NCBI GenBank assembly: GCA_024206195.1
Contig: JAAGZO010000288.1
Location: 1-6,202, forward strand
Length of the DNA stretch: 6,202 bases
Source: a bacterium
Lineage (GTDB): Archaea > Nanoarchaeota > Nanoarchaeia > Woesearchaeales > UBA10216
Reading direction: 5' to 3'
In this document: piece after piece, positions 1 through 4,686 of the stretch
Position numbering within the stretch: the stretch's first letter is position 1
Layout of the letters: every line of letters starts with the position of its first letter
Position numbers and translations under genes: made by a program
The notes under the pieces: model-generated
Database searches by the model: none
What the model was told of the DNA's origin: nothing
Seen by the model: only the letters and a program-made list of their open reading frames with translations

Positions 1-691
1 CTTTCTTGTAGACCTTATATTTAGCTGGTGACGCCCAGCGTTCGTCTTCTGTACAGACAGGTAATTCTGCGTCCGGGGTATTTTCATACTGGCAGAGGAG
101 ATTGATTTTATCTGTGAGGTATTTTTCCTGTGTAGGGAAGTCCCACAAAGGCACCGGCACTCTCATTACCTGGGGAGGGTAGTCATCTATTCTGAGGGCA
201 TCCATAGGTTTCCAGTCCTTGAAGAGTAGGATCCCTTCTAATTGCTCCACTTTGTAGTTATCCAACCTCCAGAGATAGCAGAGGGAGTTCAACTGTTTCT
301 CCAGGCCATCGTTTAAAGAGCCGTAAATGCCAGACCAAACCGAGGTAAATTTGTAGTCCTGGAGCTTGAGTGCATTGGAAGGAAGAATAGTAGCTCTATC
401 AGTCTGTCCGGAGAAAGACTTGGGGAGCCTGAAATAACTCTCCAGACGCTTTTCTATGATGTCTCCAGGCTCTCCATGTCCTTCTGAAATCTTATGCACA
501 GCGGTCCCATAGACGGCCCAGAGGCGGTCTGTTACGTCTTCAGTTAAACTGTCGTAGTGCCTTTTTTCTAGCCAGAATTGTCGCGGAGAGACAGTTGTTC
601 TGGACGCCGTCAAAAAAGAGGCGATCCCTTTTCTAGGCTGCGCAGCATTGAATAATGGTTTTGGTAAATTTGATAAATTCGTTACAATCAT
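1..691 (-). CDS. PD-(D/E)XK (RecB/Cas4-like) phage nuclease, C-terminus cut by left edge
   Basis: The frame runs from ATG at 691 for 230 codons without a stop to the left edge, so the C-terminus is missing. The start is fixed by AAGGAGAA seven bases upstream. The protein carries the order expected of the PD-(D/E)XK superfamily: GTAVH at residues 62-66, GQTD at 95-98 (the acidic metal ligand D98), then QDYK at 111-114 (D112 and K114, the D/E-x-K pair). A helical E80-K-R lies between the first two. These residues are typical of RecB-family and Cas4-like nucleases and phage exonucleases that process DNA ends in replication or recombination. A CTEDERW segment near residue 210 resembles the C-terminal part of phage members of the family. 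It lies 23 bases downstream of the tRNA and is probably co-transcribed with it. The superfamily call is fairly secure; the exact role is not determined. Confidence 0.8.
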   Translation of the reverse strand, partial: MIVTNLSNLPKPLFNAAQPRKGIASFLTASRTTVSPRQFWLEKRHYDSLTEDVTDRLWAVYGTAVHKISEGHGEPGDIIEKRLESYFRLPKSFSGQTDRATILPSNALKLQDYKFTSVWSGIYGSLNDGLEKQLNSLCYLWRLDNYKVEQLEGILLFKDWKPMDALRIDDYPPQVMRVPVPLWDFPTQEKYLTDKINLLCQYENTPDAELPVCTEDERWASPAKYKVYKK

Positions 692-714
692 GTCATTTCT
701 CCTTTTCTTTTGAT

Positions 715-790
715 GGATGCTGGCGGGAATTGAACCCGCGACCTCCGGTTTAGCTTCCGGCGCTCTTCGTCATCCTGAGCTACAGCATCC
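715..790 (-). tRNA. tRNA of undetermined identity with an irregular anticodon arm and an 8-bp acceptor stem
   Basis: The minus strand shows a T-arm of five pairs (GCGGG/CCCGC) around loop TTCAATT, a D-stem GCTC/GAGC preceded by U8-A9, and acceptor strands GATGCTG and CAGCATC. One more pair, G before position 1 with C at position 73, extends the acceptor to eight pairs, the hallmark of histidine tRNAs. The anticodon is not GUG. The anticodon arm is one base short: only four G/C pairs (CCGG/CCGG) close an eight-base loop, AAGCTAAA. With no U33 in the usual place, GCT or CTA could be read but neither is standard. CCA is not encoded; the next bases are ATCA. It may be a working tRNA with an expanded loop, a decoy or a decaying pseudo-tRNA. 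The tRNA fold itself is clear; the amino acid is unknown. Confidence 0.75.
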
Positions 791-896
791 GTTTAAATTC
801 ATTCAGTCAATTCCTTTGGGGGATGCTGGCAGGGTCCACTTACACCGGTTACGTCCTCCGGCTGGACACCCCGCACAGCATCCTTTTAAATTCATT
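782..896 (-). repeat. Duplicated leader plus 5' acceptor strand of the two RNA genes (782-803 and 875-896)
   Basis: Positions 782-803 and 875-896 are 22-base direct copies with a single difference. On the minus strand each reads AATGAATTTAAA, then A or C, then GGATGCTGT. The upstream copy includes the last codons of the 46-aa gene, so the duplication took in the gene end as well as the RNA start. An AAAGGA hexamer also precedes both. This shows that the tRNA and the rod RNA arose from a local duplication or share a required leader. Confidence 0.7.
821..883 (-). ncRNA. 63-nt rod-like RNA with tRNA-matched ends
   Basis: This segment begins GGATGCTG and ends CAGCATCC, exactly the same eight-base closing stem as the tRNA just downstream, and it has the same upstream leader. 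It lacks a D-arm and a T-loop. By eye it folds into one continuous bulged hairpin: the 8-bp terminal stem, GCGGG/CCTGC, GTCCA/TGGAC, then GCCGG/CCGGT capped by a nine-base loop, AGGACGTAA. The tip resembles the anticodon arm of the neighbour (GCCGGA then ACCGG). It could be a tRNA-derived small RNA, a tRNA mimic processed by RNase P, or a rearranged pseudo-tRNA whose stems happen to pair. The pairing pattern uses almost every base, which argues against simple decay. Confidence 0.55.
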
Positions 897-1032
897 TAAC
901 GTCCTTTAACCCTTTCCAAATAAGACAATTCTCTTTAGAACACAGTTTATCTGTTGAAGAACATTTTCCTGTTTGTACCCCCCTTCGATAACAAAATTTG
1001 CGAAAGGTATCGAATGTTATTTCTTTTTTCAT
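892..1032 (-). CDS. 46-aa Cys-rich small protein
   Basis: ATG at 1032 overlaps the TGA of the preceding gene (ATGA), with GAGG six bases upstream inside the end of that gene. The 46 residues begin MKKEITFDTFRKFC and contain four cysteines (14, 24, 32, 37), spaced as in a small zinc-binding or knuckle-like fold. The family is not recognised. It closes the chain of start-coupled genes before the two RNA genes; its stop lies in the RNA leader, nine bases before the rod RNA. The coupled start, good ribosome site and Cys pattern support a real gene despite its size. Confidence 0.65.
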   Translation of the reverse strand: MKKEITFDTFRKFCYRRGVQTGKCSSTDKLCSKENCLIWKGLKDVK

Positions 1033-1349
1033 GATTCCTCAATTGTTTTAATCAGTGCTCGCCAGCAAATTGCGGGTTTGGCTGTATGTGCAAAGCAAGC
1101 AATTTTAAATATTTCACTTGAATTTTCATCAAATCCCATCAGACTAACGACTGTCGTTAAATATTTGGCAAAGGTTTCCTCATTCATATTATCCCAAATC
1201 TTATCCCAGCAGTTGCGGTCTGATTGGGGATTCCACCCAAAAACATTTTCCCCTTCCTTATTTTTAAACACAGGTTCGGCATGATAAGTTCCGTTTTCTT
1301 TCCACCCCATCCACTCAGTAACCATCTTCTTTTCTTCCCGTAGTGTCAT
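1029..1349 (-). CDS. Phage ABA-sandwich-like protein, copy 2 (106 aa)
   Basis: It begins MTLREEKKMVTEWMGW, has the central motif GWNPQSDRNCWDKIW and ends AKPAICWRALIKTIEES. The pattern of a (K/W)MGW start, a W/F-N-P-x-x-D centre and a final helix with A-x-P-x-I-C-x-A-L is what I associate with the phage ABA sandwich domain found in small phage proteins of unknown role. It is a clear paralogue of the 115-aa gene at 1558-1905; both ends match closely and the middles diverge. ATG overlaps the stop of the 71-aa gene. Its ribosome site (GGGATAG) is weak, so translation probably depends on coupling. It is downstream in the same operon. The family assignment is from memory of motifs. Confidence 0.8.
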   Translation of the reverse strand: MTLREEKKMVTEWMGWKENGTYHAEPVFKNKEGENVFGWNPQSDRNCWDKIWDNMNEETFAKYLTTVVSLMGFDENSSEIFKIACFAHTAKPAICWRALIKTIEES

Positions 1350-1561
1350 AATTCTATCCCATCCGAATCGGTTTGAGCCATATTTTTTTCAAAAAAGCCT
1401 ACAAGCCTATCACACAATATTCTTGCTGCTGTTTTATCATTTTCAGCTTTAATTGTACATCTATGCCCATGTGGGCCGTCTTGTATATTCTCCATTTCGA
1501 AAAACAACTCTTCAATATTATCTAAATTATACGTAAAATAGTCATCGCTTTCTAGTGTCAT
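1346..1561 (-). CDS. 71-aa acidic hypothetical protein
   Basis: It starts MTLESDDYFTYNLDNIEELF and is acidic, with a central GPHGHRC segment and a C-terminal helix around DKTAARILCDRLVGFFEK. I do not recognise the family. It sits between the two ABA-sandwich paralogues and overlaps both by ATGA. Its start is preceded by TTGAGGAATT, which is shared with the neighbouring junctions. Because the gene before and the gene after are duplicates, it was either carried in the duplicated unit or inserted between the copies. No membrane segment or signal peptide is visible. Confidence 0.7.
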   Translation of the reverse strand: MTLESDDYFTYNLDNIEELFFEMENIQDGPHGHRCTIKAENDKTAARILCDRLVGFFEKNMAQTDSDGIEL

Positions 1562-1905
1562 AATTCCTCAATTGCTTTAATCAGTGCTGGCCAACAGATT
1601 TCCGGTAGGGCAGTATGAAAAAACCATGGCTCGTTATAATCATCCTCTTCATATTCCGGTAATAATTTGCCTAAATGGGTGATGTAAACAGGCCGAAAAT
1701 GTTTGTCCATATTATTCCAAATCTTATCCCAGCAGTTGCGGTCTGATTTGGGGTTCCATGCGACCCATTCAAAAGGCTGACACTCGTTTGTAAAAAACCC
1801 CGTTGAATAATCAAATAAAGGCAAGGTGTAAGCAGCTGGAATACCATATGAAGTATCCCACCCCATCCACGTTGCAACCATCTTCTTTTCTTCCAGTAGT
1901 GTCAT
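1558..1905 (-). CDS. Phage ABA-sandwich-like protein, copy 1 (115 aa)
   Basis: It begins MTLLEEKKMVATWMGW, contains WVAWNPKSDRNCWDKIWNNM in the centre and ends LPEICWPALIKAIEEL, parallel to its paralogue at 1029-1349. The insert between the first motif and the centre is longer and rich in aromatic residues. The start overlaps the stop of the 96-aa gene, and the ribosome site GGAGGAATT lies in that gene's last codons. Role unknown; small proteins with this pattern are common in tailed-phage early or accessory regions. Confidence 0.8.
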   Translation of the reverse strand: MTLLEEKKMVATWMGWDTSYGIPAAYTLPLFDYSTGFFTNECQPFEWVAWNPKSDRNCWDKIWNNMDKHFRPVYITHLGKLLPEYEEDDYNEPWFFHTALPEICWPALIKAIEEL

Positions 1906-2192
1906 AATTCCTCCAGGGATTTGAGAGCGTCTAACAAAGCACCCCTCATTAAATGTAGCGCCTCAGCTTCCCCCTGGTGTTCGGGAGCTGCAAATTTAGG
2001 GAGCCAGATTTTTTGTAAGGCAAGAACCTTTTTGCAAACATCCACAAGCCGCTCATGGTCGTTACAGGCTTTGACTCCATCATTAAGAAGCTGTGTTATC
2101 TCTGCTAAATCAACATCTCTCCCATCTTTCAAATCATAATGATATGCTCCCCATTTCCCGATTCTTACTTCATAGCGTTTTGTATGTTCCAT
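1902..2192 (-). CDS. 96-aa helical phage hypothetical protein
   Basis: It starts MEHTKRYEVRIGKWGAYHYD and continues as a largely helical protein with NDHERLVDVCKKVLAL near residues 44-59 and a C-terminal helix LRGALLDALKSLEEL-like. An NDHERLV-type helix followed by a short acidic C-terminal helix is frequent in small phage proteins of no assigned function. The start is set by TAAGGAGTGAGAG immediately upstream. It couples through ATGA to the first ABA-sandwich gene. No catalytic motif is visible. Confidence 0.75.
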   Translation of the reverse strand: MEHTKRYEVRIGKWGAYHYDLKDGRDVDLAEITQLLNDGVKACNDHERLVDVCKKVLALQKIWLPKFAAPEHQGEAEALHLMRGALLDALKSLEEL

Positions 2193-2195
2193 CTC

Positions 2196-2360
2196 TCACT
2201 CCTTAGTCATTATGGCTTGATATATTGTATCACCTGCATCAGTACAACCACAGCTTGATGATTTTAATTTGTACCCTTCATCAAGCGACTGATTTACTAG
2301 TTTATCAAATTGAGCCTTATCTGACCAAATCTCTATTGTGTATATATGCGGTTTGTCCAT
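2196..2360 (-). CDS. 54-aa small protein, DUF1737-like
   Basis: It reads MDKPHIYTIEIWSDKAQFD, then LVNQSLDEGYKLKSSSCG, and ends GDTIYQAIMTKE. An EGY-L...G...YQA(M/I) pattern recalls DUF1737-type small phage proteins, but this is only a resemblance. The stop is three bases from the next gene's start. AGGAGG sits unusually close to the ATG (one or two bases); a second GGAG lies nine bases further upstream and may be the real ribosome site. Too short for default ORF callers, but well placed in the operon. Confidence 0.65.
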   Translation of the reverse strand: MDKPHIYTIEIWSDKAQFDKLVNQSLDEGYKLKSSSCGCTDAGDTIYQAIMTKE

Positions 2361-2367
2361 CCCTCCT

Positions 2368-2529
2368 TCACTCCTTCCAATAATCAGATGATTCTAAATT
2401 CAGTTTTTTTAATTCACTAATTGGAACTTCCATATCACCAGCAGTCTTGTAATCATCACAGTAGATAACGCCTTGCCAACAACAGGCTCGTAAACATTCA
2501 CTGCAAACCGTTACTTTTCTTTCGTTCAT
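2368..2529 (-). CDS. 53-aa Cys-rich phage protein
   Basis: The N-terminal half carries VCSECLRACCWQGVIYC, with cysteines at 9, 12, 16, 17 and 24, followed by DDYKTAGDMEVPISELKKL and a C-terminal SDYW. The CxxC and CWQG block suggests a small metal-binding fold. Proteins of this pattern occur in phage accessory regions, but I know of no assigned function. The start is preceded by AAAGGAAAGAG. It lies ten bases after the DUF551 gene and seven before the 54-aa gene, so it is an internal operon member. Confidence 0.7.
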   Translation of the reverse strand: MNERKVTVCSECLRACCWQGVIYCDDYKTAGDMEVPISELKKLNLESSDYWKE

Positions 2530-2539
2530 CTCTTTCCTT

Positions 2540-2740
2540 TCAGTCTATTGGTTCAGTTAAGATTTTTGGTGGTTCTGGTAAGGGCATCCAGTGGGTAGCA
2601 TCAAAAAAACAATTGTGCCCATTATATCCCGCCCATTTTTTATCTGAGTTGAAAAAAGACCATGCAATAACTTCACTGTCATAGATTAAATAATCTCCAA
2701 TCTGTTTAGGTAGGCTATCTTTTACACTGATCCATTTCAT
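2540..2740 (-). CDS. DUF551 domain protein (66 aa)
   Basis: The full length matches DUF551: an N-terminal WISVKDSLPKQIGDYLIY, a central W-x(n)-W strand pair and the C-terminal signature ATHWMPLPEPP at residues 48-58. The family is widespread in phages and prophages and has no known role; it is usually 60-100 residues. The start follows GAAAGGAAAGAGAG. The last residues, LTEPID, and the sequence just after the stop are part of a 30-base repeat also found after the large RNA candidate. The domain call is confident. Confidence 0.9.
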   Translation of the reverse strand: MKWISVKDSLPKQIGDYLIYDSEVIAWSFFNSDKKWAGYNGHNCFFDATHWMPLPEPPKILTEPID

Positions 2741-2757
2741 CTCTCTTTCCTTTCAGT

Positions 2758-2913
2758 CTATTCCACTGGATCAATTACTTCCGCTACATCTCTCAAATGT
2801 TCTGCCAGCTCTTTACATGCTGCTTTATCAAGCAATCCTGTTTCTATGACTGTGGTTTGTTCTTCAATTATGATTTCATAATATTTATCTATTTTTCTTG
2901 CTGTTAGATTCAT
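2758..2913 (-). CDS. 51-aa small hypothetical protein ending at TAG
   Basis: ATG at 2913 follows the GAAAGGAA ribosome site of the junction repeat. The protein begins MNLTARKIDKYYEIIIEEQT and ends with a helix AACKELAEHLRDVAEVIDPVE. It is acidic and helical and I do not recognise it. This is the only gene here that would end at TAG. If TAG were read through, seven more codons would lead to a TGA that overlaps the DUF551 start as ATGA. It is the first protein gene downstream of the large RNA candidate. Confidence 0.6.
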   Translation of the reverse strand: MNLTARKIDKYYEIIIEEQTTVIETGLLDKAACKELAEHLRDVAEVIDPVE

Positions 2914-2940
2914 TTCTTTCCTTTCAGTCTATTGGTTCAG

Positions 2941-3738
2941 TTAAAGCAGCTTCCTAAGACTTGAAGTGTGGACGGAACTTCCCTTACCTGAAAATTCAGA
3001 TAAGGACTTCCATCGACCAATCGGTGTTATGGATACTGCTATACTATCTCTGGGATGCTCTCCCCGTCCTAAGTCCGGTTGCTTTGTGCTTAGATTCATA
3101 TAGCCCTTACTCCCCCGGTGTGCATGGAAGCACCAAAGAACGGGAAAAGCAACGGTTTTAATACGAGAGAATTTTGGCTCCTGTCGGGGCATTCGCAACC
3201 CCTGTTCAGTCTCTCTTCCTTTGTCATTAATAAAACTAAGAAGGTCATTGATATTGCACCTAGCACAGGAAGTAATTCTCTCTAATCGGATATCGGCCAG
3301 CCTGGTTCTACCTGCTCTGGCCTTAGACATTAGGGGGGCGCTGGCAGGGGTTTGTCTAGTGGCGGTTATCTGACCGCCGATCGGGTTTTTCACCGAACGT
3401 AAGTTTTTATCTAGTCCCTGCATGATTGGGCTACCTTTAACTCTTTCGAGCAGTCCCGCACTCCTATTTACTGAGTTGCACAGCTTGAGATTCTTCGCCT
3501 TCTCGGCTTTGCGTCTAATTCCGCCACAGCGCCCTTCTAATATCTCGAACCCTTGCACACAAAATACCTCTCGGCTCTTGTCCAGGTTCATCACTTTCGG
3601 GTTTTTCGGTTCCCTACGGTTCGATGTCTTCGATTCAAAACGGAACAGGAAAGGGACACCGGAACCGAAACGATGTCCTCCCCATAAGCCGCTAAGCAAA
3701 TGGGTTGTTCCTGTTCCTAAGATACTTAAATTATTCAT
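2941..3738 (-). CDS. 265-codon open frame overlapping the RNA candidate, doubtful as a gene
   Basis: An ATG at 3738 opens a frame of 265 codons to TAA at 2941. The product (MNNLSILGTGTTHLLSG...) is unusually rich in Arg, Ser and Gly, shows no recognisable domain apart from one isolated CARC near the middle, and has no ribosome site before its ATG. It begins four codons after the RNA ligase stop in the same frame. The ATG lies inside the spacer of a promoter-like sequence, so a transcript started there would not carry it. A chance open frame this long is improbable, which is the main argument for a protein. Composition and hairpins favour an RNA. Confidence 0.25.
   Translation of the reverse strand: MNNLSILGTGTTHLLSGLWGGHRFGSGVPFLFRFESKTSNRREPKNPKVMNLDKSREVFCVQGFEILEGRCGGIRRKAEKAKNLKLCNSVNRSAGLLERVKGSPIMQGLDKNLRSVKNPIGGQITATRQTPASAPLMSKARAGRTRLADIRLERITSCARCNINDLLSFINDKGRETEQGLRMPRQEPKFSRIKTVAFPVLWCFHAHRGSKGYMNLSTKQPDLGRGEHPRDSIAVSITPIGRWKSLSEFSGKGSSVHTSSLRKLL
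2945..3713 (-). ncRNA. Candidate large structured non-coding RNA (about 770 nt; GOLLD/ROOL-like in size and setting)
   Basis: This segment is richer in G+C than the genes around it and has almost equal G+C at the three codon positions (about half in each, counted over the first 80 codons). That is unlike the neighbouring genes. A promoter lies directly at its 5' end. Hairpins visible by eye on the transcribed strand include a 10-bp pair TTTCGGTTCC/GGAACCGAAA (3661-3670 with 3604-3613), GCC-GAGAA-GGC (3497-3507), a GAAA tetraloop in CTCGAAAGAG (3441-3450), GGCGGT/ACCGCC (3361-3378), GGGG...CCCC with a GCGA tip (3186-3202), GTGC/GCAC (3120-3133) and a 9-bp stem at 2983-3004. GOLLD and ROOL are large ornate RNAs known from phages, often near tRNA genes; the assignment to either is inference. 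No intron core or group II domain V was found. Both ends are approximate and no terminator is visible. Confidence 0.6.
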
Positions 3739-3746
3739 TTGGTCAA
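3719..3746 (-). promoter_or_regulatory. Sigma-70-like promoter of the large RNA candidate
   Basis: The minus strand has TTGACC (3746-3741, five of six consensus bases), a 16-base spacer, and TATCTT (3724-3719, four of six). This would start transcription near 3712, just after the RNA ligase stop codon at 3751-3753 and at the point where base composition changes. It is the best promoter-like sequence noticed between genes in the window. Confidence 0.5.
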
Positions 3747-3750
3747 GGGG

Positions 3751-4386
3751 TTAATGCGGAAAGTCTTTGTATTTGATTTTCGTAATGATTCTTTCTCCGT
3801 TTCTTGTTGCCAGATTCACCAATGGACGCATAACAAGCCCTTCAGCAATTCGATTTGGGTCTGTAGTTGTCACTGATTTCATTCCCTTCCGCACCATTTC
3901 CACCCCATCCAGAAGTGTTCCCTGGCTTATCATAGGGACTTTTTCTATTTCAAGCTTGTCTGCAATATCGGCAATATTTTCCTGAGTGAGCCACCATTTA
4001 TCAATTTTCACATCAAACAGAATGAAGTCAACCCCATCAGGAATATAACAGCCCCCTTTCTGGATTTTAGCTCCGTAACCTTCTCCATACAAGCAGGCAT
4101 CTCCATCAGGGAAAACCGCTCTCATTTTTTCTTCGGTAAAAGTTTCCATAAGCTTCGTTACCAGGGGTGCCGGTATTTGGGCTCTGTCTGTTTTTCCACC
4201 AAAGGTTACTTTGCCATCCTGAAACATAACGCGAATATTTGTTCCGTCAATTTTCTCAGTAAATACCCACGCATTATTTTTGAGGTAATCAAAGGCATCA
4301 AGAGAGAAGTCTCCTTCCAATAAGGTTTTGTACTTTGTCTCAGGGTCTCTTTTGAATACGGTCTGTATTTTGTGATATTCTTTCAT
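3751..4386 (-). CDS. RNA ligase, Rnl2/DRB0094-like nucleotidyltransferase (211 aa)
   Basis: An ATP-dependent ligase that would seal RNA 3'-OH/5'-phosphate ends through a lysyl-AMP intermediate. Nucleotidyltransferase motifs appear in order: motif I EKIDGTN with nucleophile K45, motif III LYGEGYG with E102, motif IIIa FILFDVKI at 121-128, motif IV EGLVMRP with E182, and motif V TKIKYKDF with K203 and K205. At 211 residues it is essentially the catalytic domain alone, without the C-terminal domain of T4 Rnl2 (334 aa). The start is certain: GGAGGAGGT lies in the last codons of the 60-aa gene and the two overlap by ATGA. Phage RNA ligases commonly repair tRNAs cut by host defence nucleases; with a Thg1-like gene upstream, that role is plausible here but inferred. 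Confidence 0.88.
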   Translation of the reverse strand: MKEYHKIQTVFKRDPETKYKTLLEGDFSLDAFDYLKNNAWVFTEKIDGTNIRVMFQDGKVTFGGKTDRAQIPAPLVTKLMETFTEEKMRAVFPDGDACLYGEGYGAKIQKGGCYIPDGVDFILFDVKIDKWWLTQENIADIADKLEIEKVPMISQGTLLDGVEMVRKGMKSVTTTDPNRIAEGLVMRPLVNLATRNGERIITKIKYKDFPH

Positions 4387-4565
4387 ACCTCCTCCTCCAG
4401 TTTAGTTAGTTCTATTTCATCTTTTTCTGTAAGAGGGAACCAGGTAACTGGTTGACCATCACTCGGGCAATAGCGTAACTTTGCTCCCGAAGGTTCATAA
4501 ATACTAAAGACACAAGGCTTGTCACAAAATTTTGTATCCCGGCAGATGAATTTTTTCGGTTCCAT
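4383..4565 (-). CDS. 60-aa Cys-rich phage protein
   Basis: It begins MEPKKFICRDTKFCDKPCVF and has C8, C14, C18 and C33 (YCPSDGQPVTWF), suggesting a small zinc-binding fold. The C-terminus is a charged helix ending LEEEV, whose codons hold the RNA ligase ribosome site. The start follows AAGGAGTAACTT. Its first eight residues and leader lie in a 46-bp direct repeat whose other copy begins the 33-aa ORF at 5468. Short proteins of this general pattern occur in phage genomes; function unknown. Confidence 0.75.
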   Translation of the reverse strand: MEPKKFICRDTKFCDKPCVFSIYEPSGAKLRYCPSDGQPVTWFPLTEKDEIELTKLEEEV

Positions 4566-4568
4566 AAG

Positions 4569-4685
4569 TTACTCCTTTCTATCATTTTCCAGTTTCTCCA
4601 GTATCTCCCCCACCTTACAGTAGAGTCCCAGTAAAAGGGCCCAGGTAAGGAGGAGAATCATTATAGCCAGCATGGAGATAGTCAT
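4569..4685 (-). CDS. 38-aa single-pass membrane peptide
   Basis: It reads MTISMLAIMILLLTWALLLG, then a charged tail, KVGEILEKLENDRKE. One hydrophobic segment covers about residues 3-21; the tail is probably cytoplasmic and helical. It starts one base after the Thg1-like stop (TAAAATG) and stops three bases before the next ATG. The ribosome site is weak (GAGAAG), so it may rely on translation of the gene before. It could be a small regulator or anchor; nothing shows it to be a holin. It is part of the cassette between the direct repeats. Confidence 0.6.
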   Translation of the reverse strand: MTISMLAIMILLLTWALLLGLYCKVGEILEKLENDRKE

Positions 4686-4686
4686 T

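Larger units (their letters stand above)
2531..2944 (-). repeat. Junction repeat: 30-bp identical copies at 2531-2560 and 2915-2944, partial copy at 2744-2762
   Basis: On the minus strand the repeat starts TTAACTGAACC, runs through AATAGACTGAAAGGAAAG and supplies the ribosome site of the following gene. The full copies lie at the end of the DUF551 gene, where it encodes LTEPID and the TGA, and just after the large RNA candidate. The third junction shares only the 19 bases nearest the next gene. Such interchangeable junctions point to gene gain or shuffling by recombination at short shared sequences. Confidence 0.85.

Noticed and set aside
717..899. Plus-strand ORF over the tRNA and rod RNA
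   Set aside because: It is the antisense of the two RNA genes and has no ribosome site; LAGIEPAT-like translations are typical of the reverse strand of tRNAs.
973..1284. Plus-strand ORF of 103 codons
   Set aside because: It is a shadow of the 106-aa and 46-aa minus-strand genes; no ribosome site and no recognisable family.
2531..2944. CRISPR-like array from the repeated junctions
   Set aside because: Only two full copies and one partial copy, irregular spacing, and the sequence between them is coding; they are gene-junction repeats.
2945..3713. Group I or group II intron
   Set aside because: I found no domain V-like hairpin, no convincing GUGYG 5' end and no split gene on either side; the flanks are complete junctions of separate genes.
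3422..3754. Plus-strand ORF of 110 codons
   Set aside because: It mirrors the structured RNA segment and the RNA ligase end; low-complexity Ser/Phe/Pro product, no ribosome site.
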